Source of the DNA: Pseudomonas sp. Q1-7
GTDB taxonomy: Bacteria > Pseudomonadota > Gammaproteobacteria > Pseudomonadales > Pseudomonadaceae
Direction of reading: 5' to 3'
DNA length: 64,000 nt
Assembly: GCF_028010285.1 (NCBI RefSeq)
Contig: NZ_CP116304.1
Span: 2,558,501-2,622,500 of the forward strand
The position numbers and the translations under genes are program-made. A model generated the notes under the pieces. That model saw only the letters and a program-made list of their open reading frames with translations. It was not told the origin of the DNA and did not search any database. Of the stretch, positions 20,039 through 29,306 are shown piece by piece. Positions within the stretch are counted from its first letter, which is position 1. Each line of letters opens with the position of its first letter.

Positions 20039-21502
20039 ATGCACAACAATGCCCAGCCGTCGCTGCGGGTGCTGATCATCGGCGCCGGCTTCGGCGGCCT
20101 CGGCCTGGCCATCCAGTTGCAGAAGGCCGGCATCCACGACTTCCTCATCCTCGAGAAGGGCGATGAAGTCGGCGGTACCTGGCGCGACAACGGCTACCCC
20201 GGCGCGGCCTGTGACGTGCCTTCGCATCTCTATTCGTTCTCCTTCGAGCCCAAGGCTGACTGGTCGCGCAAGTTCGCGCCGCAGGAGGAGATATTCGCCT
20301 ACCAGCGCCATTGCGCCGACAAGTACGGTTTGCGCCGGTACATCCGCTTCGGCTGCGAGGTGGCGGAGGCGGCGTTCGACGCTGACAGCGGCACCTGGCA
20401 GGTGGCTAGCCGATCCGGTGAACGCTTCAGGGCACGAGCGCTGGTCAGTGCCTGCGGCCAGTTGAACCGTCCGGCCTGGCCGCGCATTGCCGGGCTGGAC
20501 GGCTTCAAGGGCGAGCTGTTCCACTCGGCCCGCTGGAACCACGACTACCCGCTGGAGGGCAAGCGCGTGGCGGTGATCGGCACCGGCGCCAGCGCCATCC
20601 AGTTCGTTCCGCGGATTGCCTCGAAGGTTGCGCGGCTGACGCTCTTCCAGCGCTCGGCGGCCTACGTGATTCCCAAACCGGACCGCGCCTACCGGCGCTG
20701 GGAGCTGGCGCTGATGCGGCGCGTGCCCGGGCTGCAGAAGCTCGACCGGCTGCTCAAGTACATCCAGCACGAGTCGCGGGTGCTGGCGTTCTCGGTGTTC
20801 CCACCGCTGATGAAACTGATGCAACTGCGTTTCCGCTGGCACCTGGCGCGCGGCATCGCTGACCCGGCCTTGCGCAAGCGCCTGCTGCCGGACTATCCAC
20901 TGGGCTGCAAGCGCATCCTGATCTCCAATGATTTCTACCCGGCCCTGGCGCGGCCGAACGTTGAGGTCGTCGACGCGGGCATCCGCGAGGTGACGGCGGA
21001 CGCGCTGGTCACCCGCGACGGCCGCCGCCATGAGGTGGATGCGATCATCCTCGGCACCGGTTTCACTGCCACCGACTTCCTGGCGCCCATGAGCATCCGC
21101 GGGCTCGGCGGTCGGGACCTGAACCAGGCCTGGCGGGATGGTGCCGAGGCCTACCTCGGCATCAGCGTCAGCGGGTTCCCCAACCTGTTCATCCTCTACG
21201 GGCCGAATACCAACCTCGGGCACAACTCCATCCTCTACATGCTGGAAAGCCAGTTCCCCTATGTGCTGGACGGCATCCGCGCGTTGCGTGATCTGCGCTA
21301 CCTCGACCTCAAGCCCGAGGTGCAACGCCGCTTCAACCAGCGCCTGCAGCAGGACGTGCGCCACACCGTCTGGGAGCAGGGCTGCAACAGCTGGTACAAG
21401 ACCGCTGACGGCCGCAACACCAACAACTGGCCGGGATTCACCTTCAGCTACCGCCAACAGACTTGTCGCCTGGAGTTGGACCATTATGAATGCACCCGTT
21501 GA
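20039..21502 (+). CDS. Flavin-containing Baeyer-Villiger-type monooxygenase
   Basis: 487 residues. Two Rossmann motifs are present: GAGFGG (15-20) for FAD and GTGASA (181-186) for NADPH. Between them lies the Baeyer-Villiger fingerprint FxGxxxHxxxW, here FKGELFHSARWN (156-167), with Asn where Pro or Asp is usual. It would insert oxygen into a ketone or oxidise a heteroatom using NADPH and O2. It overlaps the following esterase gene by 17 bases, and an SDR follows. That order matches the Mycobacterium mymA-lipR-sadH cluster as I recall it. Confidence 0.9.
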   Translation: MHNNAQPSLRVLIIGAGFGGLGLAIQLQKAGIHDFLILEKGDEVGGTWRDNGYPGAACDVPSHLYSFSFEPKADWSRKFAPQEEIFAYQRHCADKYGLRRYIRFGCEVAEAAFDADSGTWQVASRSGERFRARALVSACGQLNRPAWPRIAGLDGFKGELFHSARWNHDYPLEGKRVAVIGTGASAIQFVPRIASKVARLTLFQRSAAYVIPKPDRAYRRWELALMRRVPGLQKLDRLLKYIQHESRVLAFSVFPPLMKLMQLRFRWHLARGIADPALRKRLLPDYPLGCKRILISNDFYPALARPNVEVVDAGIREVTADALVTRDGRRHEVDAIILGTGFTATDFLAPMSIRGLGGRDLNQAWRDGAEAYLGISVSGFPNLFILYGPNTNLGHNSILYMLESQFPYVLDGIRALRDLRYLDLKPEVQRRFNQRLQQDVRHTVWEQGCNSWYKTADGRNTNNWPGFTFSYRQQTCRLELDHYECTR

Positions 21503-22424
21503 GTTCACCGCGCCGGAGCCCGGCCAGCCGTTGCGGCGTGCGACCCTGCGCGCCGCCCTGAGCCTGCTGTTCCGCGGTCTGATGCGGCCGCCGTTGCCCG
21601 TGTGGCTGCAACGCCGGGTGCTGCGCGCGATCACCGCCGGCACCCTGGCGCCACGGGGTGTGCAGCGCGAGGCCGGGCAACTGGGCGGCCGTCCTTGCGA
21701 ATGGCACCGACCGCCGGGCGGCAGCCATGTGGCCTTGCTCTACCTGCACGGCGGCGCATTCATCACCGGCTCACCGGCCACCCACCGCGCGATCACCGCC
21801 AGCCTGGCCAGGCGCGCCGGGGTGGCGGTGTGTGCCCTGGACTACCGGCTGGCGCCGGAGCATCCCTTTCCCGCCGCGCGGGAAGACGCCGTGGCGGCTT
21901 ATCGCGGGCTGCTGGATGCCGGCTACCCGGCTTCGCGCATTGTCATCGGCGGCGATTCGGCGGGGGGCAACCTGACCCTGCTCAGTGCGCTGGAAATCCG
22001 CCGCCAGGGCTTGCCGCTGCCGGCTGGGCTGGTCTGTTTCTCGCCGGTCACCGACCTCAGCGGCACCGCGCAGCACAGGCCGCCCGCCGGCGATCCGCTG
22101 ATCCACCCGGCCTGGGTCGAGCAGGCGATGCGCCTTTATTGCCCACCCGGCCTGGACCGTCGCGACCCGGCCTTGTCGCCGCTGTTCGCCGACCTTTCCG
22201 GGTTGCCGCCGATGCTGGTGCAGGTGGCCGAGGACGAAGTGCTGCGTGACGACAGCCTGCGCCTGGCCGAACGGGTACGTGCCGCGGGCGGCTGGGTGCG
22301 CCTGGAGCGCTATCCGGGGCTCTGGCATGTGTTCCAGGCCCACGCCGGGGTGTTGCGCCGGGCCGACGAGGCCCTGGACAGCGCCGCCGACTTCATCTGC
22401 CGGCATGTGGAGGTAGAGCGCTGA
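21486..22424 (+). CDS. HSL-family alpha/beta-hydrolase (esterase)
   Basis: 312 residues. Hormone-sensitive-lipase family marks: oxyanion motif YLHGGAF (86-92) and nucleophile elbow GGDSAGG (155-161, Ser158), with RLAPEHPFPAA between them, and the late Asp/His region EDEVLRDDSLRL / LWHVFQ. It starts inside the 3' end of the monooxygenase gene and its stop abuts the SDR start, so the three genes form one translationally coupled operon. It probably hydrolyses the ester made by the monooxygenase; that is inferred from context. Confidence 0.9.
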   Translation: MNAPVEFTAPEPGQPLRRATLRAALSLLFRGLMRPPLPVWLQRRVLRAITAGTLAPRGVQREAGQLGGRPCEWHRPPGGSHVALLYLHGGAFITGSPATHRAITASLARRAGVAVCALDYRLAPEHPFPAAREDAVAAYRGLLDAGYPASRIVIGGDSAGGNLTLLSALEIRRQGLPLPAGLVCFSPVTDLSGTAQHRPPAGDPLIHPAWVEQAMRLYCPPGLDRRDPALSPLFADLSGLPPMLVQVAEDEVLRDDSLRLAERVRAAGGWVRLERYPGLWHVFQAHAGVLRRADEALDSAADFICRHVEVER

Positions 22425-22425
22425 G

Positions 22426-23187
22426 ATGGACAACATCCTGATCACCGGTGGCGCCTCCGGCATCGGCGCCGCCACCGCCCGGCTGTTCCATGAGCGCGGT
22501 TGGCAGGTCGGGCTGATCGACCGCGACGCCGAGGCGCTGGCGACCCAGGCGGAGGCCTTAGGCGGCGTCTGGCGCCAGGCGTTGGACGTGACCGACCTGG
22601 CCGCCGTCGAAGCCGCCCTGGCGGACTTCTGTGGTCGCCACGACGGCCAGTTGCGCCTGCTGTTCAACTGCGCGGGTGTGCTGCGTTTCGGTCATTTCGA
22701 AGCGATCGACATGGCCGAGCATGCGCGCATCCTCAACATCAATGTGCTGGGACTGGTACAGGTGACCCACGCGGCCTTTCCCTACCTCAAGGCCACCCGC
22801 GGCGCCCAGGTGATCAACATGGGCTCGGCCTCGGGCGTCTACGGCACGCCGCACATGGCCAGCTATTCCGCCTCGAAGTTCGCGGTGCGCGGCTTCACCG
22901 AGGCCCTGGAACTGGAATGGCGCCGGCATGGCATCCGTGTCGGTGACTTGATGCCGCCCTTCGTGCGTACCCCGATGGTCAGCAGCCAGCGCTTCGAACC
23001 GCCGGTATTGCGCCGCCTGGGGGTGAATCTGGATGCCGAAGACATCGCCCGGGCGGCCTGGCAGCAGGCCCAGGGCGCGACGGTGCATCGACCGGTGAGC
23101 GGATTGTTCCGCCTGATGTACGGAGCGGGGCAGGTGTCGCCGGCCTGGGTCAATCGCTGGGTGATGAAGGTGCTCAGCAGGGGCTGA
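22426..23187 (+). CDS. Short-chain dehydrogenase/reductase
   Basis: 253 residues, classical SDR. Cofactor motif TGGASGIG (7-14), NCAG (81-84), and the Ser134-Tyr147-Lys151 catalytic set in NMGSASG and YSASK. An aspartate after the second beta strand (GLIDRD) suggests NAD(H) preference. Third gene of the monooxygenase-esterase-SDR operon, likely oxidising the alcohol released by ester hydrolysis, or reducing a related carbonyl. Confidence 0.9.
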   Translation: MDNILITGGASGIGAATARLFHERGWQVGLIDRDAEALATQAEALGGVWRQALDVTDLAAVEAALADFCGRHDGQLRLLFNCAGVLRFGHFEAIDMAEHARILNINVLGLVQVTHAAFPYLKATRGAQVINMGSASGVYGTPHMASYSASKFAVRGFTEALELEWRRHGIRVGDLMPPFVRTPMVSSQRFEPPVLRRLGVNLDAEDIARAAWQQAQGATVHRPVSGLFRLMYGAGQVSPAWVNRWVMKVLSRG

Positions 23188-23514
23188 TTGCCGAGGCGGC
23201 ACCTGGCGGGTGGATGGCAGCGGGCGCTCAGCCCCGAGGCTCCCCGAGCGCCGCCTGTCGCCACTTTTGTGACTATTTGTCCTGCTTTTCGGCAGACCCG
23301 CCTGCGTGGCGCTACCCTGCAAAATGAAAGCTGAAAGATCACTCGACGAGTGAATCAGTGGCCGGGTCCGCGCGGGGTCCGGCCAGGGTCTGGCGCTGTG
23401 TCTGCGGTGCCGGCCCGGGGGCGGCACCGCATGGTGCCGCGAAGCCGGCTCGAGCGGCTTCTCGGAGAAAGCGGAAAAGCGGAATCTCATCCATCGCTAA
23501 GAGGAGGTCGTTTC
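23188..23514. other. Intergenic region upstream of rraB
   Basis: About 330 bases with no credible gene. It should hold the rraB promoter and the end of the SDR operon. There are several GC-rich short inverted repeats (around 23360-23460) but no hairpin followed by a T-run. GAGGAGG at 23501-23507 is a strong ribosome-binding site for rraB. Confidence 0.5.
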
Positions 23515-23856
23515 ATGAGCACAGCCTTCCACGATGATGTCAGCAGCAATCTGTTGCGCCGCATGAAAGAGGGCGGTTTCGATTTTGCCCGTGTCCATCC
23601 GATCGAGTTCTACGCCATCTTCCCCGACGAGGACCGGGCGCGACTGGCGGCGAAGAATTTCCGTGGCGAATCCTTGAACGCCCAGGTGTCGGTCCGTGCC
23701 GATGGAGCCTGGCACCTGCAGGTCAGCAAGGTGATGTACGCCACCCATGCGGGAATCGGTGATTTCGAGCACGACCTGGAGGCCCTGGTGGTCCCGCTCG
23801 GTGGCGTGCTCGACGGCTGGGGCGTGACCCAGGAAGTTTCCGTCAAGCATCCTTGA
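23515..23856 (+). CDS. rraB: Ribonuclease E inhibitor RraB
   Basis: 113 residues, typical of RraB/DUF695-like proteins: acidic, with LLRRMKEGGFDFARVHPIEFYAIFP near the start of the domain and WGVTQE near the end. In E. coli RraB binds RNase E and changes RNA decay. It has a strong Shine-Dalgarno and stands alone. Confidence 0.85.
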   Translation: MSTAFHDDVSSNLLRRMKEGGFDFARVHPIEFYAIFPDEDRARLAAKNFRGESLNAQVSVRADGAWHLQVSKVMYATHAGIGDFEHDLEALVVPLGGVLDGWGVTQEVSVKHP

Positions 23857-24018
23857 TAACCACCCCGGTTCGTGGCGGCGCGACTGTCGCGAACCGGGCA
23901 TACCGGACAAAGATCCGGCTGGTTTCCCTCCCTCACCCGGGCTCGCAGAAAACTACGGTTCCCTTACTCGACCGCGGCATGGCCTTTGCCTCAGACTCAG
24001 TCGATCAGAGGGGACCCC

Positions 24019-24726
24019 ATGACCGATATCCTGATTCTTACCCACGCGGATTTCTGCCCTGCCGGCCACCTGGCCACCGTTCTGGACCGGGAGCAGCGCG
24101 ACTTCATCGTCGTGCGCTCGGACCTGGGCGAGCTGGAGGGCTACGACCTGGACCGGCCCAAGGCGGTGGCCATCATGGGCGGGCCCATGAGCGTCAACGA
24201 CCCGCTGCCCTGGATCGGGGCGGAAATCGCCGCCTTGCAGCATTTTGTCGCCCGCGGTGTGCCCCTGATCGGCCACTGCCTGGGCGGCCAGTTGCTGGCC
24301 CGTGCCCTGGGGGCCGCCGTGCACCGCATGCCCTACACCGAGATCGGCTGGCAGCCGCTGGAGAAGCGCGCCCTGGCTATCGACAACCCTTGGCTGTCCC
24401 ACCTGCCGCGGGAGTTCTCGATCTACCAGTGGCACAGCGATACCTTCGACCTGCCCGAAGGCGCGCAGTGGCTGATGGACAGTCCCTGGTGCCCCAACCA
24501 GGGATTTTCCTGGGGCGACAAGGTATTGGCCCTGCAAGGCCATCCGGAAATGACCGAAGAGCTGGTGCGCAACTGGCTCACCGACTGGGCGCATCTGCTC
24601 GACGAAACCCAGCCCAGCCAGCAGGCCCGCACGCGGATGCTGGAGGACCTGCCGGCCAGGGTGACGGCGCTGAACCAGGTGGCGGAAGGGTTCTACCAGC
24701 GCTGGCTGGCGCTGGCGTTCGGCTAG
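24019..24726 (+). CDS. Class I glutamine amidotransferase-like protein
   Basis: 235 residues. GATase fold with the nucleophile elbow GHCLGGQ (Cys87), and the His/Glu of the triad in LQGHPEMTEE. No synthetase domain is fused or adjacent, so it belongs to the stand-alone GMP-synthase-like amidotransferases, whose substrates are often glutamyl compounds. Preceded by GAGGGGACC. The partner, if any, is unknown. Confidence 0.85.
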   Translation: MTDILILTHADFCPAGHLATVLDREQRDFIVVRSDLGELEGYDLDRPKAVAIMGGPMSVNDPLPWIGAEIAALQHFVARGVPLIGHCLGGQLLARALGAAVHRMPYTEIGWQPLEKRALAIDNPWLSHLPREFSIYQWHSDTFDLPEGAQWLMDSPWCPNQGFSWGDKVLALQGHPEMTEELVRNWLTDWAHLLDETQPSQQARTRMLEDLPARVTALNQVAEGFYQRWLALAFG

Positions 24727-24748
24727 GGCAGCGGGGCTTCGCTCTCCC

Positions 24749-24846
24749 TGTGGGGGCGACTTCAGTCGCCAACCGGACCGAAGGTTCGGCCATCAACGCC
24801 CGAGGGGTGAGCTTCGCCGCCCTGTGCGAATGAATTCGCCCCCACA
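24749..24846. repeat. REPIN-like palindrome pair
   Basis: A variant left unit TGGGGGCGACTTCAGTCGCC at 24751 faces the standard right unit GCGAATGAATTCGCCCCCAC ending near 24845. It lies between the convergent amidotransferase and aldehyde dehydrogenase genes and may help end both transcripts. Confidence 0.7.
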
Positions 24847-24869
24847 AGCTGGGGGCCGTCCGAACCCGA

Positions 24870-26294
24870 TCAGTGTTTGATCATCACATGCCGCACCACG
24901 GTGTAATCCTCCAGCCCGTACATGGAGAGGTCCTTGCCGTAGCCGGACTGCTTGAAACCGCCGTGGGGCATTTCGTTGGTGAGCATGAAGTGAGTGTTGA
25001 TCCAGGTGCAGCCGTAGTGCAGGCGCGAGGCGACGGCGGCGGCACGGCCCACGTCGTGCGTCCATACCGATGACGCCAGGCCGTAGTCGGAATCGTTGGC
25101 CCAGCGCACCGCCTCGTCCACATCGCTGAACGGCGTCACTGTCACCACCGGGCCGAACACCTCGCGCCGCACGATCTCGTCCTCCTGCCTGGCATGGGCC
25201 ACCACCGTGGGTTCGTAGAAGAAACCGCTGCCGGCCACCGGCTTGCCGCCGGTGGCGATCTGGATGTGCGATTGGCCACGGGCGCGGTCGACGAAACCGG
25301 CCACCCGTTCGCGCTGGCTCTGGGTGATCAGTGGGCCGAGTTCGGTGGCCGGGTCGTCCTGCAGGCCGGTCTTGAGGCTGGACACCGCGCTGGCCAGGTC
25401 GGCGACGAAGTTGTCGTAGATCTTCTTGCCGGCATAGATGCGGCAGGCGGCGGTGCAGTCCTGCCCGGCGTTGTAGAAGCCGAAGGTACGGATGCCGGCC
25501 ACCACATCAGCCAGGTCGGCGTCGTCGAAGACGATCACCGGCGCCTTGCCGCCCAGTTCCATGTGGGTGCGCTTCACGCTCTCGGCGGCGCTGCGTATGA
25601 TCGCCTTGCCGGTGCCCACTGAGCCGGTCAGCGACACCATGCGCACCAGCGGGTGGGAGACCAGCGGGCTGCCCACGGTGGGGCCCCGGCCGAGGACGAT
25701 GTTCACCACCCCCGGCGGCAGCAGTTCGGCGATGAGTTCCGCCAGGCGCAGGGCGGTCAGCGGCGTCTGCTCCGAGGGCTTGAGCACCACGGTATTGCCG
25801 GCGGCCAGGGCCGGGCCGAGCTTCCAGGCGGCCATCATCAGCGGGTAGTTCCAGGGCGCGATGGAGGCGATCACCCCCACCGGGTCGCGGCGGATCATTG
25901 AAGTGAATCCCGGCAGGTACTCGCCCGCTGCCGAGCCGGTAAGGCAGCGGCTGGCCCCGGCGAAGAAGCGAAACACGTCGGCGACCGCCGGGAGTTCGTC
26001 GTTCAGCGCGGCGGCGTAGGGCTTGCCACAGTTGTCCGACTCCAGCCTGGCAAGTTCGCCAGCCTGTTCTTCGATGCGGTCCGCCAGTTTCAGCAGCAGG
26101 GTGGCACGGTCCCGGGGCGAGGTCCGCGCCCAGCCTTCGAAGGCCGCGTCGGCCGCGCGCACGGCGGCGTCCACCTGGGCTTCGCTGGCTTCGGCGATTC
26201 TCACCAGCACCGCGCCGGTGGCGGGATTCAAGACGTCGAGGGCTTCGCCGTCGCCCTGGAGGAACTGGCCATTGATCAGGAGTTTGGTTTGCAT
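24870..26294 (-). CDS. patD: Gamma-aminobutyraldehyde dehydrogenase (PatD/YdcW-like)
   Basis: 474 residues, close to E. coli PatD length. NAD-dependent aldehyde dehydrogenase with APWNYPL, catalytic Glu246 in MELGGK, nucleophile Cys280 in [11 protein letters not shown], and the [12 protein letters not shown] end motif. It should oxidise 4-aminobutanal from putrescine to GABA. I start it at ATG 26294; the open frame extends further but without a ribosome site. It is the last gene of a ydcSTUV-like ABC operon, the same order as E. coli ydcSTUVW. Confidence 0.85.
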   Translation of the reverse strand: MQTKLLINGQFLQGDGEALDVLNPATGAVLVRIAEASEAQVDAAVRAADAAFEGWARTSPRDRATLLLKLADRIEEQAGELARLESDNCGKPYAAALNDELPAVADVFRFFAGASRCLTGSAAGEYLPGFTSMIRRDPVGVIASIAPWNYPLMMAAWKLGPALAAGNTVVLKPSEQTPLTALRLAELIAELLPPGVVNIVLGRGPTVGSPLVSHPLVRMVSLTGSVGTGKAIIRSAAESVKRTHMELGGKAPVIVFDDADLADVVAGIRTFGFYNAGQDCTAACRIYAGKKIYDNFVADLASAVSSLKTGLQDDPATELGPLITQSQRERVAGFVDRARGQSHIQIATGGKPVAGSGFFYEPTVVAHARQEDEIVRREVFGPVVTVTPFSDVDEAVRWANDSDYGLASSVWTHDVGRAAAVASRLHYGCTWINTHFMLTNEMPHGGFKQSGYGKDLSMYGLEDYTVVRHVMIKH

Positions 26295-26322
26295 GTCGGA
26301 TTCCTCGGGTAGATGCCTTGTC

Positions 26323-26347
26323 CCCCCTCCCGCGCGCGGGAGAGGGG
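26323..26347. repeat. GC-rich palindrome of the CCCCTCTCCC family
   Basis: A short inverted repeat, CCCCTCCC around a CGCGCG centre and GGGAGAGGGG, in the 79-base gap between the permease and dehydrogenase genes. Related palindromes occur at 29163-29279, 56548-56571 and inside 61127-61302. No T-run follows it. Confidence 0.6.
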
Positions 26348-26373
26348 CGTTGTCCAGGGGAGTCGAAGCGACT

Positions 26374-27198
26374 TCACTTCCCACCCCCCGCCACCGACTC
26401 GGTGCCCCGCGTCAGGTAATAGGCGCCGAGGATGGGCAGCATGGTGACGAGCATCACCAGCAGGGCCACCACGTTGGTCACCGGGACGTCGCGCGGGCGG
26501 CTGAGCTGGCTGAGCAGCCAGAGGGGCAGGGTCTGTTCATGGCCGGCGGTGAAGGTGGTGACGATGATCTCGTCGAAGGACAGTGCGAAGGCCAGCATGC
26601 CGCCCGCCAGCAGGGCGGTGGCGATGTTCGGCAGGATGATGTAGCGAAAGGTCTGCCAGCCGTCCGCGCCCAGGTCCATCGAGGCTTCGATCAGGCTGTG
26701 GGAGGTGCGCCGGAATCGCGCGATCACGTTGTTGTAGACGATCACCACGCAGAAGGTGGCGTGGCCGACCACGATGGTGAAGATGCCGGGTTCGATGCCG
26801 AGGGTCTTGAAGGCCGAGAGCAGGGCGATGCCGGTGATGATGCCGGGCAGGGCGATGGGCAGGATCAGCATCAGGGTGATGCTTTCCTTGCCGAAGAAGT
26901 CGCGGCGGTAGAGCGCGGCGGCGGCCAGGGTGCCGAGGACCATGGCCAGCGCGGTGGCCAGGCAGGCCACTTTCAGCGACAGGATGATCGCCTGCAGCAC
27001 GTCGTCCCGGCTGCCCAGCACGGCGAACCATTCCAGGGTGAAGCCCTTGAGCGGGAAACTGTAGGCCGACTGCTCGACGTTGAAGGCATACAGCAGGATC
27101 ACCAGGATCGGGAAGTGCAGGAACGCCAGGCCGCCCCAGGCCGCCAGGCGCAGTCCCCAGGACGCCCGTTCCCCCTGTCTTTCCGAGTCAGAGTGCAT
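26374..27198 (-). CDS. ydcV: Polyamine-type ABC transporter permease (YdcV/PotC-like)
   Basis: 274 residues with about six membrane segments. The EAA loop [20 protein letters not shown] lies between segments, where it docks on the ATPase. One of two permeases forming the inner-membrane channel for spermidine/putrescine-type uptake. Its start overlaps the end of the upstream permease gene by 11 bases, so the two are co-translated. Confidence 0.88.
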   Translation of the reverse strand: MHSDSERQGERASWGLRLAAWGGLAFLHFPILVILLYAFNVEQSAYSFPLKGFTLEWFAVLGSRDDVLQAIILSLKVACLATALAMVLGTLAAAALYRRDFFGKESITLMLILPIALPGIITGIALLSAFKTLGIEPGIFTIVVGHATFCVVIVYNNVIARFRRTSHSLIEASMDLGADGWQTFRYIILPNIATALLAGGMLAFALSFDEIIVTTFTAGHEQTLPLWLLSQLSRPRDVPVTNVVALLVMLVTMLPILGAYYLTRGTESVAGGGK

Positions 27199-28126
27199 CG
27201 AAGGCCCCCAGCCGCTTGGCGATGGACAGGTAGAGGGCGATCAGCAGGATGGGCACCAGGGTGAAGGCCGCCGCCAGGGGGATGTTGCCCACCGAGCCTT
27301 GCTGCACGTAGACCATGGTGCCGATGAACAGGCCACTGGGGCCCACCAGTTGCGGGATGATGAAATCGCCCAGGGTCAGGCTGAAGGTGAAAATGGAACC
27401 GGCCACGACGCCGGGGAAAGCCAGCGGCAGGATGACCTGGGCGAAGGTCTGCCGGGGCCGGGCGCCGAGGTCGGCCGAGGCCTGCAGCAGCGAGGGTGGC
27501 AGGCGTTCGAGGGAGGCCTGGATCGGCAGGATCATGAACGGCAGCCAGATGTAGGTGAACACCAGGAAACGCCCGAGGTGAGAGGTGGACAGGGTGTTGC
27601 CGCCCACGCCGGGAACGGCCAGCAGGCTGCCCAGCAGGCCTTCCAGGTGCAGTTGCTGGATCAGCCAGTAGAGGATTCCGCCCTTGGCCAGGATCACCGT
27701 CCAGGCATAGGCCTTGACGATGTAACTGGCCCACATCGGCAGCATCACTGCGATGTAGAAGAAGGCCTTCTCCCGGGGCGAGGCGAAGCGCGCCATGTAG
27801 TAGGCGATGGGGAAGGCCAGCACCGCGCTGGCCAGGCTCACGGCGATGGCCATGCCGAGGGTGCGCAGGATGATGTCGTAGTTGGCCGGGTTGAACAGGG
27901 CGGCGTAGTTGGCCAGGGTCAGCTCCGGCGTCACCGCCATGGTGAAGTCGTCGAAGGTGTAGAAGCTCTGCCAGAGCAGGGCGAACAGCGAGCCGATGTA
28001 GACGACGCCGAACCACAGCAGCGGCGGGGTCAGGAGCAGCAACAGGTAGAGGGTGGCGCGGCGATAGAGCAGGTTGGAGACCCCGCGCAGCGGTCCGGCC
28101 CGGTGGCTGGCGATGACGCTGCCCAT
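27188..28126 (-). CDS. ydcU: Polyamine-type ABC transporter permease (YdcU/PotB-like)
   Basis: 312 residues with about six membrane segments and the EAA-type loop [20 protein letters not shown]. It pairs with the neighbouring permease. It starts three bases after the stop of the ATPase gene. The long first periplasmic loop ([18 protein letters not shown]) is typical of PotB/YdcU proteins. Confidence 0.88.
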   Translation of the reverse strand: MGSVIASHRAGPLRGVSNLLYRRATLYLLLLLTPPLLWFGVVYIGSLFALLWQSFYTFDDFTMAVTPELTLANYAALFNPANYDIILRTLGMAIAVSLASAVLAFPIAYYMARFASPREKAFFYIAVMLPMWASYIVKAYAWTVILAKGGILYWLIQQLHLEGLLGSLLAVPGVGGNTLSTSHLGRFLVFTYIWLPFMILPIQASLERLPPSLLQASADLGARPRQTFAQVILPLAFPGVVAGSIFTFSLTLGDFIIPQLVGPSGLFIGTMVYVQQGSVGNIPLAAAFTLVPILLIALYLSIAKRLGAFDAL

Positions 28127-28129
28127 GGC

Positions 28130-29140
28130 CTACTCGCTGAGTGCAACCATGGCGCTGCGGGCCCAGCAGGCCTGGACCTGCTGGCCGGGTTGCGGGCGGC
28201 CGCTGTCCGGCTGCTCGCCGTTGGGCAGGCTGACGGCCAGGCGCCCGCCGTCGTCCAGGTTGAGTTCGTAGCGGCTGCTGGCGCCGAGGTACTGCACGTC
28301 GTGCACCGTGGCGCTGACCTGCAGCTCGCCGCTGGCGGCATGGCCGAAGCGCACGTGCTCCGGGCGCAGGGAAAATGCGCCGGGACTGCCGGTCAGGCGC
28401 TGGGCGAAGTCGCCATGGAGCACGTTGGCGGTACCGACGAATTCGGCGACGAAGCGGGTGCGCGGCTGGCGGTAGAGGTTCTGCGGGCTGTCCACCTGTT
28501 CGATGCGGCCCCTGTTGAACACCGCCACGCGGTCGGACATGGAGAGCGCCTCGCCCTGGTCATGGGTGACGAAGATGAAGGTGATGCCGAGCTGGCGCTG
28601 CAGCTTCTTTAACTCGCTCTGCATCTGTTCGCGCAGCTTGAGGTCGAGGGCGCCCAGGGGCTCGTCCAGCAGCAGCACGCGGGGGCGGTTGATCAGCGCG
28701 CGGGCCAGGGCCACGCGCTGGCGCTGGCCGCCGGAGAGCTGCGCGGGTTTCCTGTCGCCATAGCCGGGGAGGGCGACCATGCCCAGCGCTTCCTCCGCAC
28801 GGCCCAGACGCTCGGCCCTGGCGACGCCCTTGACCTTGAGGCCGTAGGCGACGTTGTCGCGCACGTTCATGTGGGGGAACAGGGCGTAGTCCTGGAACAC
28901 GGTGTTCACGTCGCGCTCGTAGGGCGCAAGGCCCCCAGCCTCCTCGCCGTGGATGCGGATGGAGCCCGAGGTGGGCCGCTCGAAACCGGCGATGAGGCGC
29001 AGGCAGGTGGTCTTGCCCGAGCCGGAGGGGCCGAGCATGGAGAAGAACTCGCCGTCGCGGATTTCAATGGACACGCGATCCACCGCCTTCACATCGCCGT
29101 AGAAACGGCAGACATCGGTGAACTGGACGGCTGTGGTCAT
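28130..29140 (-). CDS. ydcT: Polyamine-type ABC transporter ATPase (YdcT/PotA-like)
   Basis: 336 residues. Walker A GPSGSGKTT (37-45), Q-loop FQDYALFPHM, signature LSGGQRQRVALARAL, Walker B VLLLDEPLGALD and H-loop THDQGEAL, then a C-terminal TOBE domain (FSLRPEHVRFG). It powers import through the two permeases. Second gene of the operon. Confidence 0.92.
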   Translation of the reverse strand: MTTAVQFTDVCRFYGDVKAVDRVSIEIRDGEFFSMLGPSGSGKTTCLRLIAGFERPTSGSIRIHGEEAGGLAPYERDVNTVFQDYALFPHMNVRDNVAYGLKVKGVARAERLGRAEEALGMVALPGYGDRKPAQLSGGQRQRVALARALINRPRVLLLDEPLGALDLKLREQMQSELKKLQRQLGITFIFVTHDQGEALSMSDRVAVFNRGRIEQVDSPQNLYRQPRTRFVAEFVGTANVLHGDFAQRLTGSPGAFSLRPEHVRFGHAASGELQVSATVHDVQYLGASSRYELNLDDGGRLAVSLPNGEQPDSGRPQPGQQVQACWARSAMVALSE

Positions 29141-29162
29141 GGGGGAGCTCCGGATGGCTTTG

Positions 29163-29279
29163 CTCCCTCTCCCTCCGGGAGAGGGCTGGGGTGAGGGGTA
29201 TCTCAGTCGTTCGGTGTTTCACGGTGCGCGCTATGCCTGACCTCCCTCACCCCCGGCCCCTCTCCCAGGGGGAGAGGGG
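29163..29279. repeat. Inverted CCCTCTCCC/GGGAGAGGG repeat element
   Basis: A roughly 117-base stretch in the gap between binding-protein and ATPase genes. Its left part (CCCTCTCC-CTCC-GGGAGAGGG-CTGGGGTGAGGG) is the imperfect inverse of its right part (CCCTCACCCCCGGCCCC-TCTCCC-AGGGGGAGAGGGG). It would fold strongly in mRNA and could set the higher level of the binding-protein message. Confidence 0.7.
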
Positions 29280-29306
29280 TGACTTCTGGAGGGAGATCGG
29301 TGCGGA

